From NCBI GenBank assembly GCA_007116575.1, contig SKIF01000039.1:1-64000 (forward strand): a DNA stretch of 64,000 nt, read 5' to 3'. The stretch comes from Paracoccaceae bacterium. Lineage in GTDB: Bacteria; Pseudomonadota; Alphaproteobacteria; Rhodobacterales; Rhodobacteraceae. Made by a program: the position numbers and the translations under genes. This document shows, piece after piece, positions 1 to 9,809 of the stretch. Numbering within the stretch: position 1 is the first letter of the stretch; the number at the start of each line of letters is the position of its first letter. The notes under the pieces are model-generated. The model was not told the DNA's origin. It searched no databases and was given only the letters and a program-made list of their open reading frames with translations.

Positions 1-684
1 AATTGTTTCGAATCAGGCGAACAGGGGCCGGTTTTCGGCCTCTTTGGCGGCGCAGCGCGAACTCTTGTCACAGATGCAAAGCGGGTCACCCGCATTGATC
101 CCGGCATGGGCGCAGCAGGCGCATTACTGGCACTGGCCGCCACTGCCCGTCACGCTGTGGCGGGCGCTCACGCCACCATGCCCGACCTTGTGGTCGGGCA
201 TGGTGTGCTGGGCCGCCTGATCGCGCGGATCGTGATTGCCAGCGGTGCCCCTGCGCCGCAGGTCTGGGAAGTGAACGCGGCCCGTCAGGGGGGCGCAGAA
301 GGCTACACGGTCTGCCACCCCGATGACGACCCGCGCCGCGATTACACCTGCATCATGGATGCCTCGGGTGCCGAGGGGCTGATCGATCAGCTTGTCGGGC
401 GGCTGGCGCGCAATGGCGAGCTTGTGCTGGCGGGGTTCTACACCAAGCCGCTGCAATTTGCTTTTGTGCCCGCCTTCATGCGCGAGGCTCGGCTGCGCAT
501 CGCTGCCGAATGGCAGCCTGACGACCTGACTGCCACGCGCGATCTGATCGACGAGGGCAAGCTCTCGCTCGACGGGCTGATTACGCATCGCGCCCGGCCC
601 TCTGATGCACAGACCGCCTACGAGACAGCCTTCAGCGACCCTGACTGCCTGAAGATGATACTGGACTGGGAGACCCCTCAATGA
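1..684 (+). CDS. bchC: BchC, bacteriochlorophyllide hydroxyethyl dehydrogenase (3' part)
   Basis: The reading frame is open from base 1, so the gene begins upstream of the window; 227 C-terminal residues are visible. BchC oxidises the C3 hydroxyethyl group of bacteriochlorophyllide to acetyl, a late step of bacteriochlorophyll a synthesis. The visible part matches the C-terminal half of the MDR-type dehydrogenase family: a short FGLFGGA stretch, then the dinucleotide-binding half with [13 protein letters not shown] and the DASG strand-turn. The stop codon overlaps the bchX start in an ATGA, as expected for the bchCXYZ operon. The identity rests on both sequence and position. Confidence 0.93.
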   Translation, partial: NCFESGEQGPVFGLFGGAARTLVTDAKRVTRIDPGMGAAGALLALAATARHAVAGAHATMPDLVVGHGVLGRLIARIVIASGAPAPQVWEVNAARQGGAEGYTVCHPDDDPRRDYTCIMDASGAEGLIDQLVGRLARNGELVLAGFYTKPLQFAFVPAFMREARLRIAAEWQPDDLTATRDLIDEGKLSLDGLITHRARPSDAQTAYETAFSDPDCLKMILDWETPQ

Positions 685-1685
685 CCCTCGATATCCCCAA
701 TCTCAAGGATTTCGACCAGCGATTGCGTGATGAGGCCTCGACCGAGCCGACATTGGAAGTGCCACAATCCGAACCGACCAAGCACACCCAGATCATCGCG
801 ATCTACGGCAAGGGCGGGATCGGCAAGAGCTTCACGCTGGCCAACCTGTCCTGCATGATGGCCGAACAGGGCAAGCGCGTGCTTCTGATCGGCTGTGACC
901 CCAAATCGGATACGACCTCGCTTTTGTTCGCAGGCAAGGCGTGCCCGACGATCATCGAGACCTCGACCCGCAAGAAGCTCGCTGGCGAAGAGGTCGCCAT
1001 CGGCGATGTCTGCTTCAAGCGCAATGGTGTTTTCGCGATGGAGCTCGGCGGCCCCGAAGTTGGCCGCGGCTGCGGCGGGCGCGGGATCATCCACGGGTTT
1101 GAACTGCTGGAGAAGCTTGGCTTCCACGACTGGGATTTCGACTATGTGCTGCTCGACTTTCTGGGCGATGTGGTCTGCGGCGGCTTTGGCCTGCCAATAG
1201 CGCGGGACATGGCGCAGAAGGTGATCCTTGTGGGGTCCAATGACCTCCAGAGCCTCTATGTCGCCAACAATGTCTGCTCGGCGGTCGAGTATTTCCGTAA
1301 GATGGGCGGCAATGTCGGTGTCGCAGGGCTGGTGATCAACAAGGATGACGGCACCGGCGAGGCGCAGGCCTTTGCCAGTGCGGTGGATATCCCGATCCTG
1401 GCCGAGATCCCGGCAGATGAAGATCTGCGCAAGAAATCCGCCAATTACCAGATCGTCGGCACCTCTCAAAGCCAGTGGGGCGCGCTGTTCGCGGGACTGG
1501 CCGAGCAGGTCTCCGACGCGCCTCCGGTCCATCCGCAACCGCTCGATCAGGACGGGTTGCTGGGGCTTTTCGACAGCAAGGATACCGGCGGCGACGTGGT
1601 GCTGGAACCGGCCACCGATGCCGATATGCGCGGCAAGAACGCCAAGCCCAAGGAAAGCCTCGAAGTGGTCTATGACGATGCCTGA
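681..1685 (+). CDS. bchX: BchX, chlorophyllide reductase iron protein
   Basis: Encodes 334 residues of the ATP-binding, [4Fe-4S] reductase component of chlorophyllide a reductase, which reduces ring B to give the bacteriochlorin. It is a NifH-like protein. The P-loop GKGGIGKS lies near residues 43-50. The two cluster cysteines typical of the family are visible in GRGCGGRG and in GDVVCGGFG. Length is normal for BchX. It is translationally coupled to bchC by an ATGA overlap and is followed by bchY and bchZ, which encode the catalytic subunits. Identification is firm. Confidence 0.97.
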   Translation: MTLDIPNLKDFDQRLRDEASTEPTLEVPQSEPTKHTQIIAIYGKGGIGKSFTLANLSCMMAEQGKRVLLIGCDPKSDTTSLLFAGKACPTIIETSTRKKLAGEEVAIGDVCFKRNGVFAMELGGPEVGRGCGGRGIIHGFELLEKLGFHDWDFDYVLLDFLGDVVCGGFGLPIARDMAQKVILVGSNDLQSLYVANNVCSAVEYFRKMGGNVGVAGLVINKDDGTGEAQAFASAVDIPILAEIPADEDLRKKSANYQIVGTSQSQWGALFAGLAEQVSDAPPVHPQPLDQDGLLGLFDSKDTGGDVVLEPATDADMRGKNAKPKESLEVVYDDA

Positions 1686-1706
1686 GGATTCTGGATCTTC
1701 CAAGCC

Positions 1707-1794
1707 GGGGGGCGCTGCCCCCCGTAGCCAATCGGTTCTCGAACCGATGGCGAACCAATCGGCTACCCCCCGGGATATTTCTGCAAGGATGAAA
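1707..1794 (+). repeat. Palindromic intercistronic element between bchX and bchY
   Basis: Three nested or adjacent inverted repeats are packed into about 60 bases: G6 with C6 around a 5-base loop (1707-1723), an outer GTAGCC/GGCTAC stem (1724-1729 with 1761-1766), and inside it ATCGGTTC/GAACCGAT with a 2-base loop (1731-1748). A C-run and GGGATATTTCTGCAAGGATGAA follow (1767-1794). From memory, C-run plus GGGATATTT..AAGATGAA tails recur between genes in Rhodobacterales, so I infer a dispersed element. It sits directly before, or over, the start of bchY. Confidence 0.6.
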
Positions 1795-3354
1795 GGGGAG
1801 GCGGTTTATGACGCCGCTGCCGATGTGCCGGTTGAGGCTGTGATCGAACGCGATGTTCCGGCAGGTGATGTCAAGGCCGACGGCTTTGGCTGTCATGCCC
1901 CCAGTGAACAGATGGAAGCGCAGGCGCGGGCATCCGGCAATGGCGCAGTGCTGGACAAGTTCGCCAAGGATTATCCGACCGGGCCGCATGACAAACCCGA
2001 ATCCATGTGCCCGGCCTTTGGGTCCTTGCGTGTAGGGCTGCGGATGCGGCGCGTGGCGACCGTGCTGAGCGGGTCGGCCTGTTGCGTCTATGGCCTGACT
2101 TTCGTGAGCCATTTCTACGGGGCGCGGCGCTCGGTGGGCTATGTACCGTTCAACTCCGAGACGCTGGTCACAGGCAAGCTATTCGAGGATATCCGTGACT
2201 CGGTTCACGAGATGGCCGATCCCGAACGCTATGACGCTATCGTGGTGACCAATCTGTGCGTGCCGACGGCTTCGGGTGTGCCGTTGCGGCTCTTGCCCAA
2301 GGAAATCAACGGCGTGCGGATCGTGGGTATCGACGTGCCGGGATTCGGCGTGCCGACCCATGCCGAGGCGAAGGACGTGCTGGCCGGCGCGATGTTGAAC
2401 TATGCCCGGCAGGAAGCTGCGGCGGGGCCGGTGCCTGCACCGGCGGCAGGCCGTGCGGACCGTCCGACTGTGACGCTGCTGGGCGAGATGTTCCCGGCTG
2501 ACCCGATGATGATCGGCGCGATGCTGGCGCCCATGGGGCTGGCGGCCGGGCCGGTTGTGCCCACGCGCGAATGGCGCGAGCTGTACGCGGCGCTGGATTG
2601 CTCAGTCGTCGCCGCGATCCATCCCTTCTATGCGAGCGCGGTGCGCGAGTTCGAGGCAGCGGGGCGGCCTGTTATCGGTTCGGCCCCTGTGGGTGTGGAC
2701 GGCACGCATGAATGGCTGGCCGCGATTGGCGCGGCGCATGGTGTTCCGGCGACGCAGATCGGGGCGGCGCAAAACGCCTTTGTCCCGGCGGTCAAGGATG
2801 CACTGGCCAAGGCCCCCATCAATGGGCGGATCACGCTGTCGGGTTATGAGGGCTCGGAGCTGCTGGTGGCGCGGCTCTTAATCGAGAGCGGTGCAGATGT
2901 TGCCTATGTCGGCACCGCTTGCGCGGGCTCGCGTTGGAATGCGGTGGACCGCGACTGGTTGGAAGCGCGCGGCGTGGCCGTGAAGTTCCGCGCCTCGCTG
3001 GCCGATGATCTGGCCGCTTGTGACGGGCTGGACCCTGACCTCGTGATCGGCACGACACCGGTCGTGCAGCACGCCAAGGAACGCGCCATCCCCTCGCTGT
3101 ACTTCACCAATCTGATCAGCGCACGGCCCCTGATGGGTCCGGCAGGCGCGGGGTCCTTGGGCGAGGTGGTCAATGCCGCCATCGCGGGCAAGTCGCGCAT
3201 GGACAAGATGAAGGCGTTCTTCGACGGCGTGGGCGCGGGCGACACGGCAGGGATCTGGGAAGGTGATCCCAACCTTCGCCCCGATTTCCGCGCCAGCCAT
3301 CAGAAGAAACTCGACAAGCAGGCGCGCGCCGCCAAAGCGCAGGAGATGATCTGA
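1789..3354 (+). CDS. bchY: BchY, chlorophyllide reductase subunit Y
   Basis: About 521 residues of the NifD-like subunit that, with BchZ, forms the catalytic component of chlorophyllide a reductase. Candidate iron-sulfur cysteines are seen in MCPAFGS (about residue 74), SACCVYG (about 98-99) and TNLCVPT (about 157). The C-terminal half shows the nucleotide-fold strands expected of the family. The start is uncertain: ATG at 1789 is chosen because the 1678 and 1747 ATGs lie in bchX or inside the palindromic element, and none has an ideal ribosome site. The stop overlaps the bchZ start in TGATG. Confidence 0.95.
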   Translation: MKGEAVYDAAADVPVEAVIERDVPAGDVKADGFGCHAPSEQMEAQARASGNGAVLDKFAKDYPTGPHDKPESMCPAFGSLRVGLRMRRVATVLSGSACCVYGLTFVSHFYGARRSVGYVPFNSETLVTGKLFEDIRDSVHEMADPERYDAIVVTNLCVPTASGVPLRLLPKEINGVRIVGIDVPGFGVPTHAEAKDVLAGAMLNYARQEAAAGPVPAPAAGRADRPTVTLLGEMFPADPMMIGAMLAPMGLAAGPVVPTREWRELYAALDCSVVAAIHPFYASAVREFEAAGRPVIGSAPVGVDGTHEWLAAIGAAHGVPATQIGAAQNAFVPAVKDALAKAPINGRITLSGYEGSELLVARLLIESGADVAYVGTACAGSRWNAVDRDWLEARGVAVKFRASLADDLAACDGLDPDLVIGTTPVVQHAKERAIPSLYFTNLISARPLMGPAGAGSLGEVVNAAIAGKSRMDKMKAFFDGVGAGDTAGIWEGDPNLRPDFRASHQKKLDKQARAAKAQEMI

Positions 3355-4814
3355 TGCTGGTTCAGGATCATGACAGGGCCGGGGGCTATTGGGGGGCCGT
3401 CTATGCCTTCTGTGCCGTCAAGGGCTTGCAGGTGGTGATTGACGGACCGGTCGGATGCGAAAATCTGCCAGTGACCTCGGTGCTTCACTACACTGACGCA
3501 TTGCCGCCGCATGAATTGCCCATCGTGGTAACGGGCCTGGGCGAGGAAGAGCTGGGCCGCGATGGCACCGAGGGTGCCATGAAACGGGCCTGGAAGACGC
3601 TTGATCCAGCGCTGCCCGCAGTCGTCGTCACAGGCTCGATTGCCGAGATGATCGGCGGCGGCGTGACCCCGCAAGGCACGAATATTCAACGCTTTCTGCC
3701 GCGTACGATCGACGAAGATCAATGGGAAGCCGCCGACCGGGCGATGACCTGGATCTTTACCGAATACGGCATGACCAAGGGCCGCATGCCGCCCGAGAAG
3801 AAGCGCGAGGAGGGTGCGCGCCCGCGCGTGAACATCCTCGGGCCGATGTATGGCACGTTCAACATGCCCTCGGATCTGGCCGAAATCCGGCGTCTGGTCG
3901 AAGGGATCGGGGCCGAAGTCAATATGGTCATGCCGCTTGGCGCGCATCTGGCCGAGATGCGCAATCTGGTCAATGCCGACGTGAACATCGTGATGTATCG
4001 CGAATTCGGCCGGGGCCTGGCGGAAGCCTTGCGCAAACCATACCTGCAAGCGCCCATCGGAATGGAGTCCACGACACTGTTCCTGCGCAAGCTGGGCGAG
4101 ATGCTGGGGCTGGACCCCGAGCCCTTCATCACGCGCGAGAAGCACTCGACGCTCAAGCCGATGTGGGATCTGTGGCGCTCGGTGACGCAGGACTTCTTCG
4201 CCACGGCCAGTTTCGCTGTGGTCGCGAACGAGACCTATGCGCGCGGGTTGCGGAACTATCTGGAAAACGACCTGGGCATGCCCTGCGCCTTTGCGGTCGC
4301 CCGCGTGCGCGGGGCCAAGACAGACAATGACCGCGTCCGCGCGCTGATGGGTGAAAAGCGGCCGCTGATCGTGTTCGGGTCCATCAATGAGAAGATGTAT
4401 CTGGCCGAGCAGAAAGCGGGGCACGGGCCCGCACCTGCCTTTATCCCGGCCAGTTTTCCGGGAGCGGCGATCCGGCGCCATACCGGAACGCCGATGATGG
4501 GCTATGCGGGCGCAACCTATGTGCTGCAGGAGGTCTGCAACGGGCTGTTCGACGCGCTGTTCCATATCCTGCCGCTGGGCGCGCAGATGGATGCTGCCGA
4601 GGCCACGCCCGCGTCGCTCAAACGCGACCTGCCGTGGTCCGAGGCGGCCAAGCGCGAGCTTGACCGGATTGTCGCCCAGCACCCGATCCTGACCCGCATT
4701 TCGGCCGCGCGCTCCTTGCGCGATGCGGTCGAGAAGGCCGCGCTGGAACGCGGGGCCGAGACAGTTGACACCGATCTGGTCGCTGCCCTGCGCCCCGATC
4801 TGACCCGCGCCTGA
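3354..4814 (+). CDS. bchZ: BchZ, chlorophyllide reductase subunit Z
   Basis: Encodes 486 residues of the NifK-like partner of BchY. The N-terminal [15 protein letters not shown] region carries the conserved cysteine expected to complete the iron-sulfur cluster, and the body matches BchZ (for example [15 protein letters not shown] and the [15 protein letters not shown] strand). Length is normal for the family. It is the last bch gene of the operon; pufQ follows after 16 bases, as in Rhodobacter, so puf expression is probably partly driven by read-through from bchC and by promoters inside bchZ, a known arrangement that I did not map here. Confidence 0.96.
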   Translation: MLVQDHDRAGGYWGAVYAFCAVKGLQVVIDGPVGCENLPVTSVLHYTDALPPHELPIVVTGLGEEELGRDGTEGAMKRAWKTLDPALPAVVVTGSIAEMIGGGVTPQGTNIQRFLPRTIDEDQWEAADRAMTWIFTEYGMTKGRMPPEKKREEGARPRVNILGPMYGTFNMPSDLAEIRRLVEGIGAEVNMVMPLGAHLAEMRNLVNADVNIVMYREFGRGLAEALRKPYLQAPIGMESTTLFLRKLGEMLGLDPEPFITREKHSTLKPMWDLWRSVTQDFFATASFAVVANETYARGLRNYLENDLGMPCAFAVARVRGAKTDNDRVRALMGEKRPLIVFGSINEKMYLAEQKAGHGPAPAFIPASFPGAAIRRHTGTPMMGYAGATYVLQEVCNGLFDALFHILPLGAQMDAAEATPASLKRDLPWSEAAKRELDRIVAQHPILTRISAARSLRDAVEKAALERGAETVDTDLVAALRPDLTRA

Positions 4815-4830
4815 ACCGAGGAGGACCATC

Positions 4831-5052
4831 ATGGCAGACTATACGGTCAATGCCCCCCGTCACCGCCACGAGCGTGCACGGACATGGGAATACAGGCTCT
4901 ATTTCAGCGTGATCTTTGTGCTCGCGCTCGCGACCGGTCTGCTGACCTGGTCCTGGCGAGTGTTGAGCACAGGCCGACTGCCAGCAACCGGGCCGGTCGG
5001 ACGCGCGCTGAAAGATGCGCATGTGATCGCGCCGATCATCTTCCGCAGCTGA
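4831..5052 (+). CDS. pufQ: PufQ, bacteriochlorophyll synthesis/assembly regulator
   Basis: A 73-residue protein with a basic N terminus (HRHERART) and one hydrophobic segment near residues 25-42, matching PufQ in length and position. PufQ is needed for normal bacteriochlorophyll accumulation and complex assembly in Rhodobacter. It begins 16 bases after bchZ with GAGGAGG eight bases before the ATG. About 120 bases without an obvious gene separate it from pufB; this leader includes a strong CGGAGG ribosome site for pufB. Confidence 0.88.
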   Translation: MADYTVNAPRHRHERARTWEYRLYFSVIFVLALATGLLTWSWRVLSTGRLPATGPVGRALKDAHVIAPIIFRS

Positions 5053-5171
5053 GCGGCCGCGGAGACCAGTTTCCCGTGGGCATGGGCCTGCGGGAGCGGT
5101 GCGACCCATGACGGGACGCATCATCCCGGCCGCAGGGTGTGCGGCGTCAGTCTTATGATCCGGAGGATACT

Positions 5172-5321
5172 ATGGCTGAAAATACCGACCTGTCGTTTAC
5201 AGGTCTCACTGATGAGCAGGCCCAGGAACTGCACTCGGTGTACATGAGCGGTCTAACGCTCTTTGTCGCCGTGGCAGTGGTGGCGCATATCGCCACCTAT
5301 ATCTGGCGTCCGTGGTTCTGA
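5172..5321 (+). CDS. pufB: PufB, light-harvesting 1 beta chain
   Basis: A 49-residue antenna polypeptide with the beta-chain pattern [19 protein letters not shown], then a single membrane helix with the bacteriochlorophyll-binding histidine in VVAHIATY, and the aromatic C terminus WRPWF. The start is the ATG at 5172, preceded by CGGAGG. Only 13 bases separate it from pufA. It pairs with PufA to form the LH1 ring around the reaction centre. Confidence 0.96.
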   Translation: MAENTDLSFTGLTDEQAQELHSVYMSGLTLFVAVAVVAHIATYIWRPWF

Positions 5322-5334
5322 GGAGACAAGTCAC

Positions 5335-5496
5335 ATGTCAAAGTTCTACAAGATCTGGCTCATCTTCGACCCTCGCCGCGTTTTCGTGGCGCAGGGTGTC
5401 TTCCTCTTCCTGCTGGCTGCAATGATTCACCTGGTGGTGCTGTCCAACGGCATCAACTGGTTCGCTGCAGCAGCCGAACGCGCTGCGGGCGGCTGA
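5335..5496 (+). CDS. pufA: PufA, light-harvesting 1 alpha chain
   Basis: A 53-residue LH1 alpha chain. The N terminus [16 protein letters not shown] and the helix with the ligand histidine in MIHLVVLS are diagnostic. Start at ATG 5335 with AGGAGA upstream. The gene is followed by a hairpin region that separates the antenna genes from pufL, consistent with the known differential stability of pufBA over pufLM transcripts in Rhodobacter. Confidence 0.96.
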   Translation: MSKFYKIWLIFDPRRVFVAQGVFLFLLAAMIHLVVLSNGINWFAAAAERAAGG

Positions 5497-5517
5497 GCAG
5501 GGCCGAGGCTCTCAAAT

Positions 5518-5605
5518 GTCGCGGGCGGTCAGCGCACTCGCAGGTCGCCCGCGACGATCCCGGAAAAGGGTATTTCCCAACGCGGCAGGCCGCCAAACGG
5601 GCCTG
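5518..5605 (+). promoter_or_regulatory. pufA-pufL intercistronic stem-loops
   Basis: A 10-base perfect stem GTCGCGGGCG/CGCCCGCGAC (5518-5527 with 5546-5555) is followed by a second stem CAGGCC/GGCCTG (5586-5605). No T-run follows. In Rhodobacter puf mRNAs, hairpins at this exact position protect the upstream pufBA segment and set the LH1 to reaction-centre ratio; I infer the same role here from position and structure. Confidence 0.75.
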
Positions 5606-5629
5606 ACGCCATAATCTGGAGAGGGAAGC

Positions 5630-6481
5630 ATGGCACTGCTCAGCTTCGAACGAAAATACCGCGTGCCAGGGGGCACGCTCGTCGGCGGGAACCTGTTCGA
5701 CTTTTGGGTTGGGCCATTCTACGTCGGCTTCTTCGGTGTGACGACGGTCTTTTTCGCCCTGCTCGGAACACTTCTGATCTTCTGGGGCGCTGTGCTGCAA
5801 GGCACATGGAACCCTTGGCTGATTTCGATTAACCCACCGCCCTTGTCCTACGGGTTGGGACCGGCCCCTCTGCTGGAAGGCGGTCTGTGGCAGATCGTGA
5901 CGATCTGCGCCATAGGGGCCTTTGTCTCATGGGCGCTGCGCGAAGTAGAGATCGCGCGCAAGCTCGGCATGGGGCTGCATGTACCTTTTGCTTTCGGGGT
6001 GGCGATCTTTGCCTATGTCACGCTGGTCGTCATTCGTCCGGTGCTGATGGGTGCCTGGGGACATGCCTTCCCTTATGGCATCTGGACCCATCTCGATTGG
6101 GTGTCCAACGTTGGCTACACCTATGGCAATTTCCACTACAACCCGGCGCATATGATCGCGGTGAGCTTCTTCTTCACCACGACACTGGCGCTGGCGTTGC
6201 ATGGCGCGCTGGTTCTTTCGGCAGCCAATCCGGCAAAGAAGGGCGACACGATGAAGACGCCCGACCATGAGGACACGTTCTTTCGCGACCTGATCGGCTA
6301 TTCGGTCGGCACGCTGGGTATTCACCGCCTCGGCCTGTTGCTGGCGCTGAATGCGGGCTTCTGGTCGGCGGTCTGTATCGTGATCTCCGGCACGATCTGG
6401 TTCGACCAGTGGGTGTTCTGGTGGGATTGGTGGCTCGATCTGCCCTGGTGGCGCGATATCGCAGGAGGCGTCAATGGCTGA
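5630..6481 (+). CDS. pufL: PufL, reaction centre L subunit
   Basis: 283 residues with five membrane helices, colinear with Rhodobacter PufL. The start [15 protein letters not shown] and the chromophore and iron ligand regions [17 protein letters not shown] and GIHRLG are present, as is the [13 protein letters not shown]-terminal stretch. It binds special-pair and accessory bacteriochlorophylls, bacteriopheophytin and the primary quinone environment with PufM. Ribosome site is GAGAGG. The 3' end overlaps pufM by eight bases. Confidence 0.98.
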   Translation: MALLSFERKYRVPGGTLVGGNLFDFWVGPFYVGFFGVTTVFFALLGTLLIFWGAVLQGTWNPWLISINPPPLSYGLGPAPLLEGGLWQIVTICAIGAFVSWALREVEIARKLGMGLHVPFAFGVAIFAYVTLVVIRPVLMGAWGHAFPYGIWTHLDWVSNVGYTYGNFHYNPAHMIAVSFFFTTTLALALHGALVLSAANPAKKGDTMKTPDHEDTFFRDLIGYSVGTLGIHRLGLLLALNAGFWSAVCIVISGTIWFDQWVFWWDWWLDLPWWRDIAGGVNG

Positions 6482-7400
6482 GTATCAGAACATCTTTACC
6501 CAGGTTCAGGTGCGCGCCGCTCCTGAAATGGGGATGGTCGAAGGCGTCGAGATGGAGAACCGCACCAAATCCGCGAGTTTCTCCAACCTGCTCGGGTGGT
6601 TCGGCAACGCGCAACTCGGGCCGATCTATCTTGGCACCATGGGCGTTATCAGCCTCGCCACGGGAACGATCTGGTTTGTCATGGTCGGACTGTGGTTCTG
6701 GGATCAGGCGGGCTACAATCCGGCGGTGTTCCTGCGCGACCTTTTCTGGCTGTCGCTGGATCCGCCGAGTCCCGAATACGGGCTCTCGATCCCGCCGATG
6801 CGGGAGGGGGGGTACTTTCTGATTGCCTCGTTCTTCCTGCTGATCTCGGTGATGACCTGGTGGGTGCGTACATGGCTGCGCGCGGAAGCGCTGGGCATGG
6901 GCAAGCATGTTGCCTGGGCCTTCCTTTCGGCAATCTGGCTGTTCCTTGTCCTGGGCCTCTTTCGCCCGATCCTGATGGGGTCGTGGTCCGAGGCGGTGCC
7001 CTATGGCATCTTCACCCATCTGGACTGGACCAACCTGTTCAGCCTGCAATACGGAAACCTCTTCTATAATCCGTTCCACGCGCTCTCGATCGTGTTCCTT
7101 TATGGCTCGGCCCTGCTGTTTGCCATGCACGGGGCGACCATCCTTGCAGTGTCGCGCTTCGGCGGGGACCGCGAACTGGAGCAGATCGTCGATCGGGGCA
7201 CGGCCTCGGAACGCGCGGCCCTGTTCTGGCGCTGGACGATGGGATTCAACGCGACAATGGAAGGGATTCACCGTTGGGCCTGGTGGTTCGCCGTGCTGAC
7301 CACGTTGACGGGCGGTATCGGTATCCTTCTGACGGGCACGGTTGTCGATAACTGGGCTGTCTGGGCCGAGGAACGCGGCTTCCGTCCCATCTATGATTAA
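6474..7400 (+). CDS. pufM: PufM, reaction centre M subunit
   Basis: 308 residues, normal length. The N terminus [13 protein letters not shown], the [10 protein letters not shown]-type pigment ligand region (here [11 protein letters not shown]), the iron ligands in FAMHGAT and GIHRWAWW, and the C terminus are all canonical. It forms the photochemical core with PufL and the separately encoded PuhA. No pufC follows, so the tetraheme subunit is absent at this locus and electrons presumably arrive directly from soluble or membrane-anchored cytochrome c. Confidence 0.98.
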   Translation: MAEYQNIFTQVQVRAAPEMGMVEGVEMENRTKSASFSNLLGWFGNAQLGPIYLGTMGVISLATGTIWFVMVGLWFWDQAGYNPAVFLRDLFWLSLDPPSPEYGLSIPPMREGGYFLIASFFLLISVMTWWVRTWLRAEALGMGKHVAWAFLSAIWLFLVLGLFRPILMGSWSEAVPYGIFTHLDWTNLFSLQYGNLFYNPFHALSIVFLYGSALLFAMHGATILAVSRFGGDRELEQIVDRGTASERAALFWRWTMGFNATMEGIHRWAWWFAVLTTLTGGIGILLTGTVVDNWAVWAEERGFRPIYD

Positions 7401-7413
7401 GGAGCGACCTGCC

Positions 7414-7644
7414 ATGGTTGAACACGATTACATCCAGGAGACCCGGACGCAGCGTCTGCGCAACTGGGTCTTGTCCGAGATGATGCGCGGAGCGGGCTAT
7501 GCCCTTGCCTTCCTGCTTTTCATCGGGGCGATCTTCCTGATCATCTGGGGCATCGGCCAGTTCCTGCCCGACGAGAGCAAGAACGCACCGCCACCCATGC
7601 CGTACAGCGCGCTCGAGGCGCCGCTGGTCACAGACACGGCATGA
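7414..7644 (+). CDS. pufX: PufX, LH1 ring-opening polypeptide
   Basis: 76 residues with a single membrane helix (GAGYALAFLLFIGAIFLIIWGIG, read as two parts) flanked by a charged N terminus and a proline-rich C terminus. The position directly after pufM and the G/A-rich helix fit PufX, which breaks the LH1 ring and permits quinone exchange. The chosen start is ATG 7414 behind AAGGAG. PufX is limited to Rhodobacter-type relatives, so its presence narrows the taxonomy. PufX sequences are variable, so the assignment leans on context. Confidence 0.9.
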   Translation: MVEHDYIQETRTQRLRNWVLSEMMRGAGYALAFLLFIGAIFLIIWGIGQFLPDESKNAPPPMPYSALEAPLVTDTA

Positions 7645-7651
7645 CGCCATC

Positions 7652-7681
7652 GGGGCAGGGCGCGTGTGCGCGCCCTGCCCC
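7652..7681 (+). terminator. Strong hairpin after pufX
   Basis: A perfect 13-base stem GGGGCAGGGCGCG/CGCGCCCTGCCCC with a TGTG loop starts seven bases after the pufX stop. No T-run follows it directly. It may protect the 3' end of the puf transcript or act together with the second structure about 60 bases downstream. Confidence 0.75.
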
Positions 7682-7738
7682 CACCAGGGTTCGGACCATA
7701 TAGCCGGTTCGGACACGGGCTTGTGACGCCCGGTTCCC

Positions 7739-7796
7739 TTTCCTGTTGGCAACAGGAAACTGGTGCCGTGCGGGGCAGCCCCACGGCACCTTTTTT
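7739..7796 (+). terminator. Rho-independent terminator between pufX and dxs
   Basis: Two hairpins in tandem: TTTCCTGTT/AACAGGAAA with a GGC loop (7739-7759), then GGTGCCGTG/CACGGCACC (7762-7790, with an inner GGG/CCC) followed directly by six T (7791-7796). This is a classical intrinsic terminator and separates the puf operon from dxs, whose start is only 40 bases further on. Confidence 0.88.
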
Positions 7797-7835
7797 CATT
7801 CCTGAGAAAAGGTTTTCAAAACGAAAGGGAACCCG

Positions 7836-9758
7836 ATGGAACCGTCACAGACCCCGATGCTAGACCGTGTTGCCGGCCCCGCCGATCTGCGCGATCTCAG
7901 CGATCCGGAACTCGATGAACTTGCCCGTGAATTACGCGCCGAGACGATCGAGACTGTCAGCCGCACTGGCGGGCATCTGGGTTCCTCGCTTGGTGTGGTG
8001 GAGCTCACCGTCGCGCTGCACGCGGTGTTCCGAACCCCGTTCGACAAGCTGATCTGGGATGTCTCGCATCAGTGCTACCCCCACAAGATCCTTACGGGAC
8101 GCCGTCACCGGATGCATACGCTGCGCCAGGAAGGTGGCCTGTCGGGCTTCACCAAGCGCACTGAGTCGGTGTTCGATCCGTTCGGCGCCGCCCATAGCTC
8201 GACCTCCATATCCGCAGCCCTCGGTTTCACCATCGGTCGCGACATGGGCCAACCCACGGGCGACGCCATCGCCGTGATCGGTGATGGCTCGATCACTGCC
8301 GGCATGGCCTATGAGGCGCTGAACAACGCCGGCTCCGAGGGGCGGCGGCTGTTTGTGATCCTGAACGACAATGACATGTCCATCGCTCCACCCGTGGGTG
8401 CAATGAACTCCTATCTCAACCGTCTCAACGCGCCCCTGGCCTCGCTGTCCGAGGTTGCACAGGGCTTCATTGCAGCCCTGCCGCAAAGCTTGCGCGAGCA
8501 GGCGCTGGCCGCACGCAGCCGCGCCTGTGGCGGCCCGCCCGATGCGACCATGTTCGAGCATCTGGGCTTCACCTATATCGGCCCTATCGACGGCCATTCC
8601 ATGCCCGATCTGCTGTCCACGTTGTGCATGGCGCGTGACCGGGCTGAAGGACCGGTGCTCATCCACCTTCGTACGGTCAAGGGCAAGGGCTATGCGCCCG
8701 CCGAGGCATCGGAATGCTGTTATCATGGCGTGTCGAAATTCGATGTCGCCTCGGGCGCGCAGTCCAAAGGCTGCGCAAATGCGCCCAGTTACACGAGTGT
8801 TTTCGGAAAGGCCCTGACCGAAGAGGCTGCGCGCGATCCGCTGATTGTGGCGGTGAACGCCGCCATGCCCAATGGGACCGGCGTCGATATCATGGCCAAG
8901 CGCTTCCCGCGCCGCGTGTTTGACGTGGGTATCGCCGAGCAGCACGCGGTCACATTCGCCGCCGGGATGTCCGCAAGCGGCCTCAAACCCTTCTGTGCGA
9001 TCTACTCGACCTTCCTGCAGCGCGGCTATGACCAGATCGTGCACGATGTGGCGCTGCAGCGGTTGCCAGTGCGCTTTGCCATAGACCGTGCGGGGCTTGT
9101 CGGCGCGGATGGAGCGACCCATGCCGGCAGCTTCGACGTCGCCTATCTTGCCAACCTGCCCGGCATGGTCGTCATGGCCGCGGGCGACGAGGCCGAACTT
9201 GTCGATATGGTCGCCACTGCGGCGGCCTATGACGCGGGCCCCATTGCCTTCCGCTATCCGCGCGGCGAGGGGGTCGGAGTCGAGATGCCCGAGCGCGGGC
9301 GCGTGCTGGAGATCGGCAGGGGTCGTATCGTTGCCGAAGGCGATACGCTGGCCTTCCTGTCCTTCGGTGCGCATCTGGCCGAGGTCCGGCTGGCGGCCGA
9401 GGCGCTGGCCGCGCGCGGCATCACCTGCACCATCGCCGATGCACGCTTCGCCAAGCCGCTGGATCTGGACCTGATCGACCAGTTGGCGCGCAACCATGCG
9501 GCGCTGATTACGGTCGAGCAGGGCGCACAGGGTGGCTTCGGGGCGCATGTGCTACATCATCTGGCCAATTCCGGCATGCTGGACCGAGGGCTTTGCCTGC
9601 GCACTGTTACTCTTCCCGACCGTTTCATAGAACAGGCGAGCCCTGCCGCCATGTATCGCGACGCCGCCATGACCGCCGATGACATCGCAGCGACGGCCTT
9701 GCAGGCGCTTGGTATCGAATCCTTGACCCGACGTGGTGTTGCCGCAACAGTTGCATGA
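7836..9758 (+). CDS. dxs: 1-deoxy-D-xylulose-5-phosphate synthase
   Basis: 640 residues. Condenses pyruvate and glyceraldehyde 3-phosphate, the first step of the MEP isoprenoid pathway that feeds carotenoids, quinone tails and the bacteriochlorophyll side chain. The thiamine diphosphate motif is [19 protein letters not shown], and the transketolase-like second domain holds [15 protein letters not shown]. The start has AAAGGGA six bases before the ATG. A dxs copy directly after puf is typical of Rhodobacter photosynthesis clusters. A terminator lies just upstream, so the gene probably has its own or a read-through supply of transcript. Confidence 0.96.
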   Translation: MEPSQTPMLDRVAGPADLRDLSDPELDELARELRAETIETVSRTGGHLGSSLGVVELTVALHAVFRTPFDKLIWDVSHQCYPHKILTGRRHRMHTLRQEGGLSGFTKRTESVFDPFGAAHSSTSISAALGFTIGRDMGQPTGDAIAVIGDGSITAGMAYEALNNAGSEGRRLFVILNDNDMSIAPPVGAMNSYLNRLNAPLASLSEVAQGFIAALPQSLREQALAARSRACGGPPDATMFEHLGFTYIGPIDGHSMPDLLSTLCMARDRAEGPVLIHLRTVKGKGYAPAEASECCYHGVSKFDVASGAQSKGCANAPSYTSVFGKALTEEAARDPLIVAVNAAMPNGTGVDIMAKRFPRRVFDVGIAEQHAVTFAAGMSASGLKPFCAIYSTFLQRGYDQIVHDVALQRLPVRFAIDRAGLVGADGATHAGSFDVAYLANLPGMVVMAAGDEAELVDMVATAAAYDAGPIAFRYPRGEGVGVEMPERGRVLEIGRGRIVAEGDTLAFLSFGAHLAEVRLAAEALAARGITCTIADARFAKPLDLDLIDQLARNHAALITVEQGAQGGFGAHVLHHLANSGMLDRGLCLRTVTLPDRFIEQASPAAMYRDAAMTADDIAATALQALGIESLTRRGVAATVA

Positions 9759-9809
9759 CAGCGCGACCCGATCCATCATACGCACAAATGCGCTACTAGG
9801 AGAACGTCC

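Noticed and set aside
678-1703. Long minus-strand frame opposite bchX (341 codons)
   Set aside because: Shadow of a GC-rich gene; the plus strand is clearly BchX with all motifs, and the minus product has no recognisable fold.
1345-1788. bchY starting inside bchX
   Set aside because: The open frame upstream of 1678 lies entirely in bchX and does not resemble BchY.
3300-4832. 510-codon minus-strand frame opposite bchZ
   Set aside because: High third-position GC leaves the complementary frame open; composition rich in Arg/His/Gln and no family match by eye, while bchZ is certain.
7932-9548. 538-codon minus-strand frame opposite dxs
   Set aside because: Antisense shadow of dxs; no ribosome site and no plausible domain.
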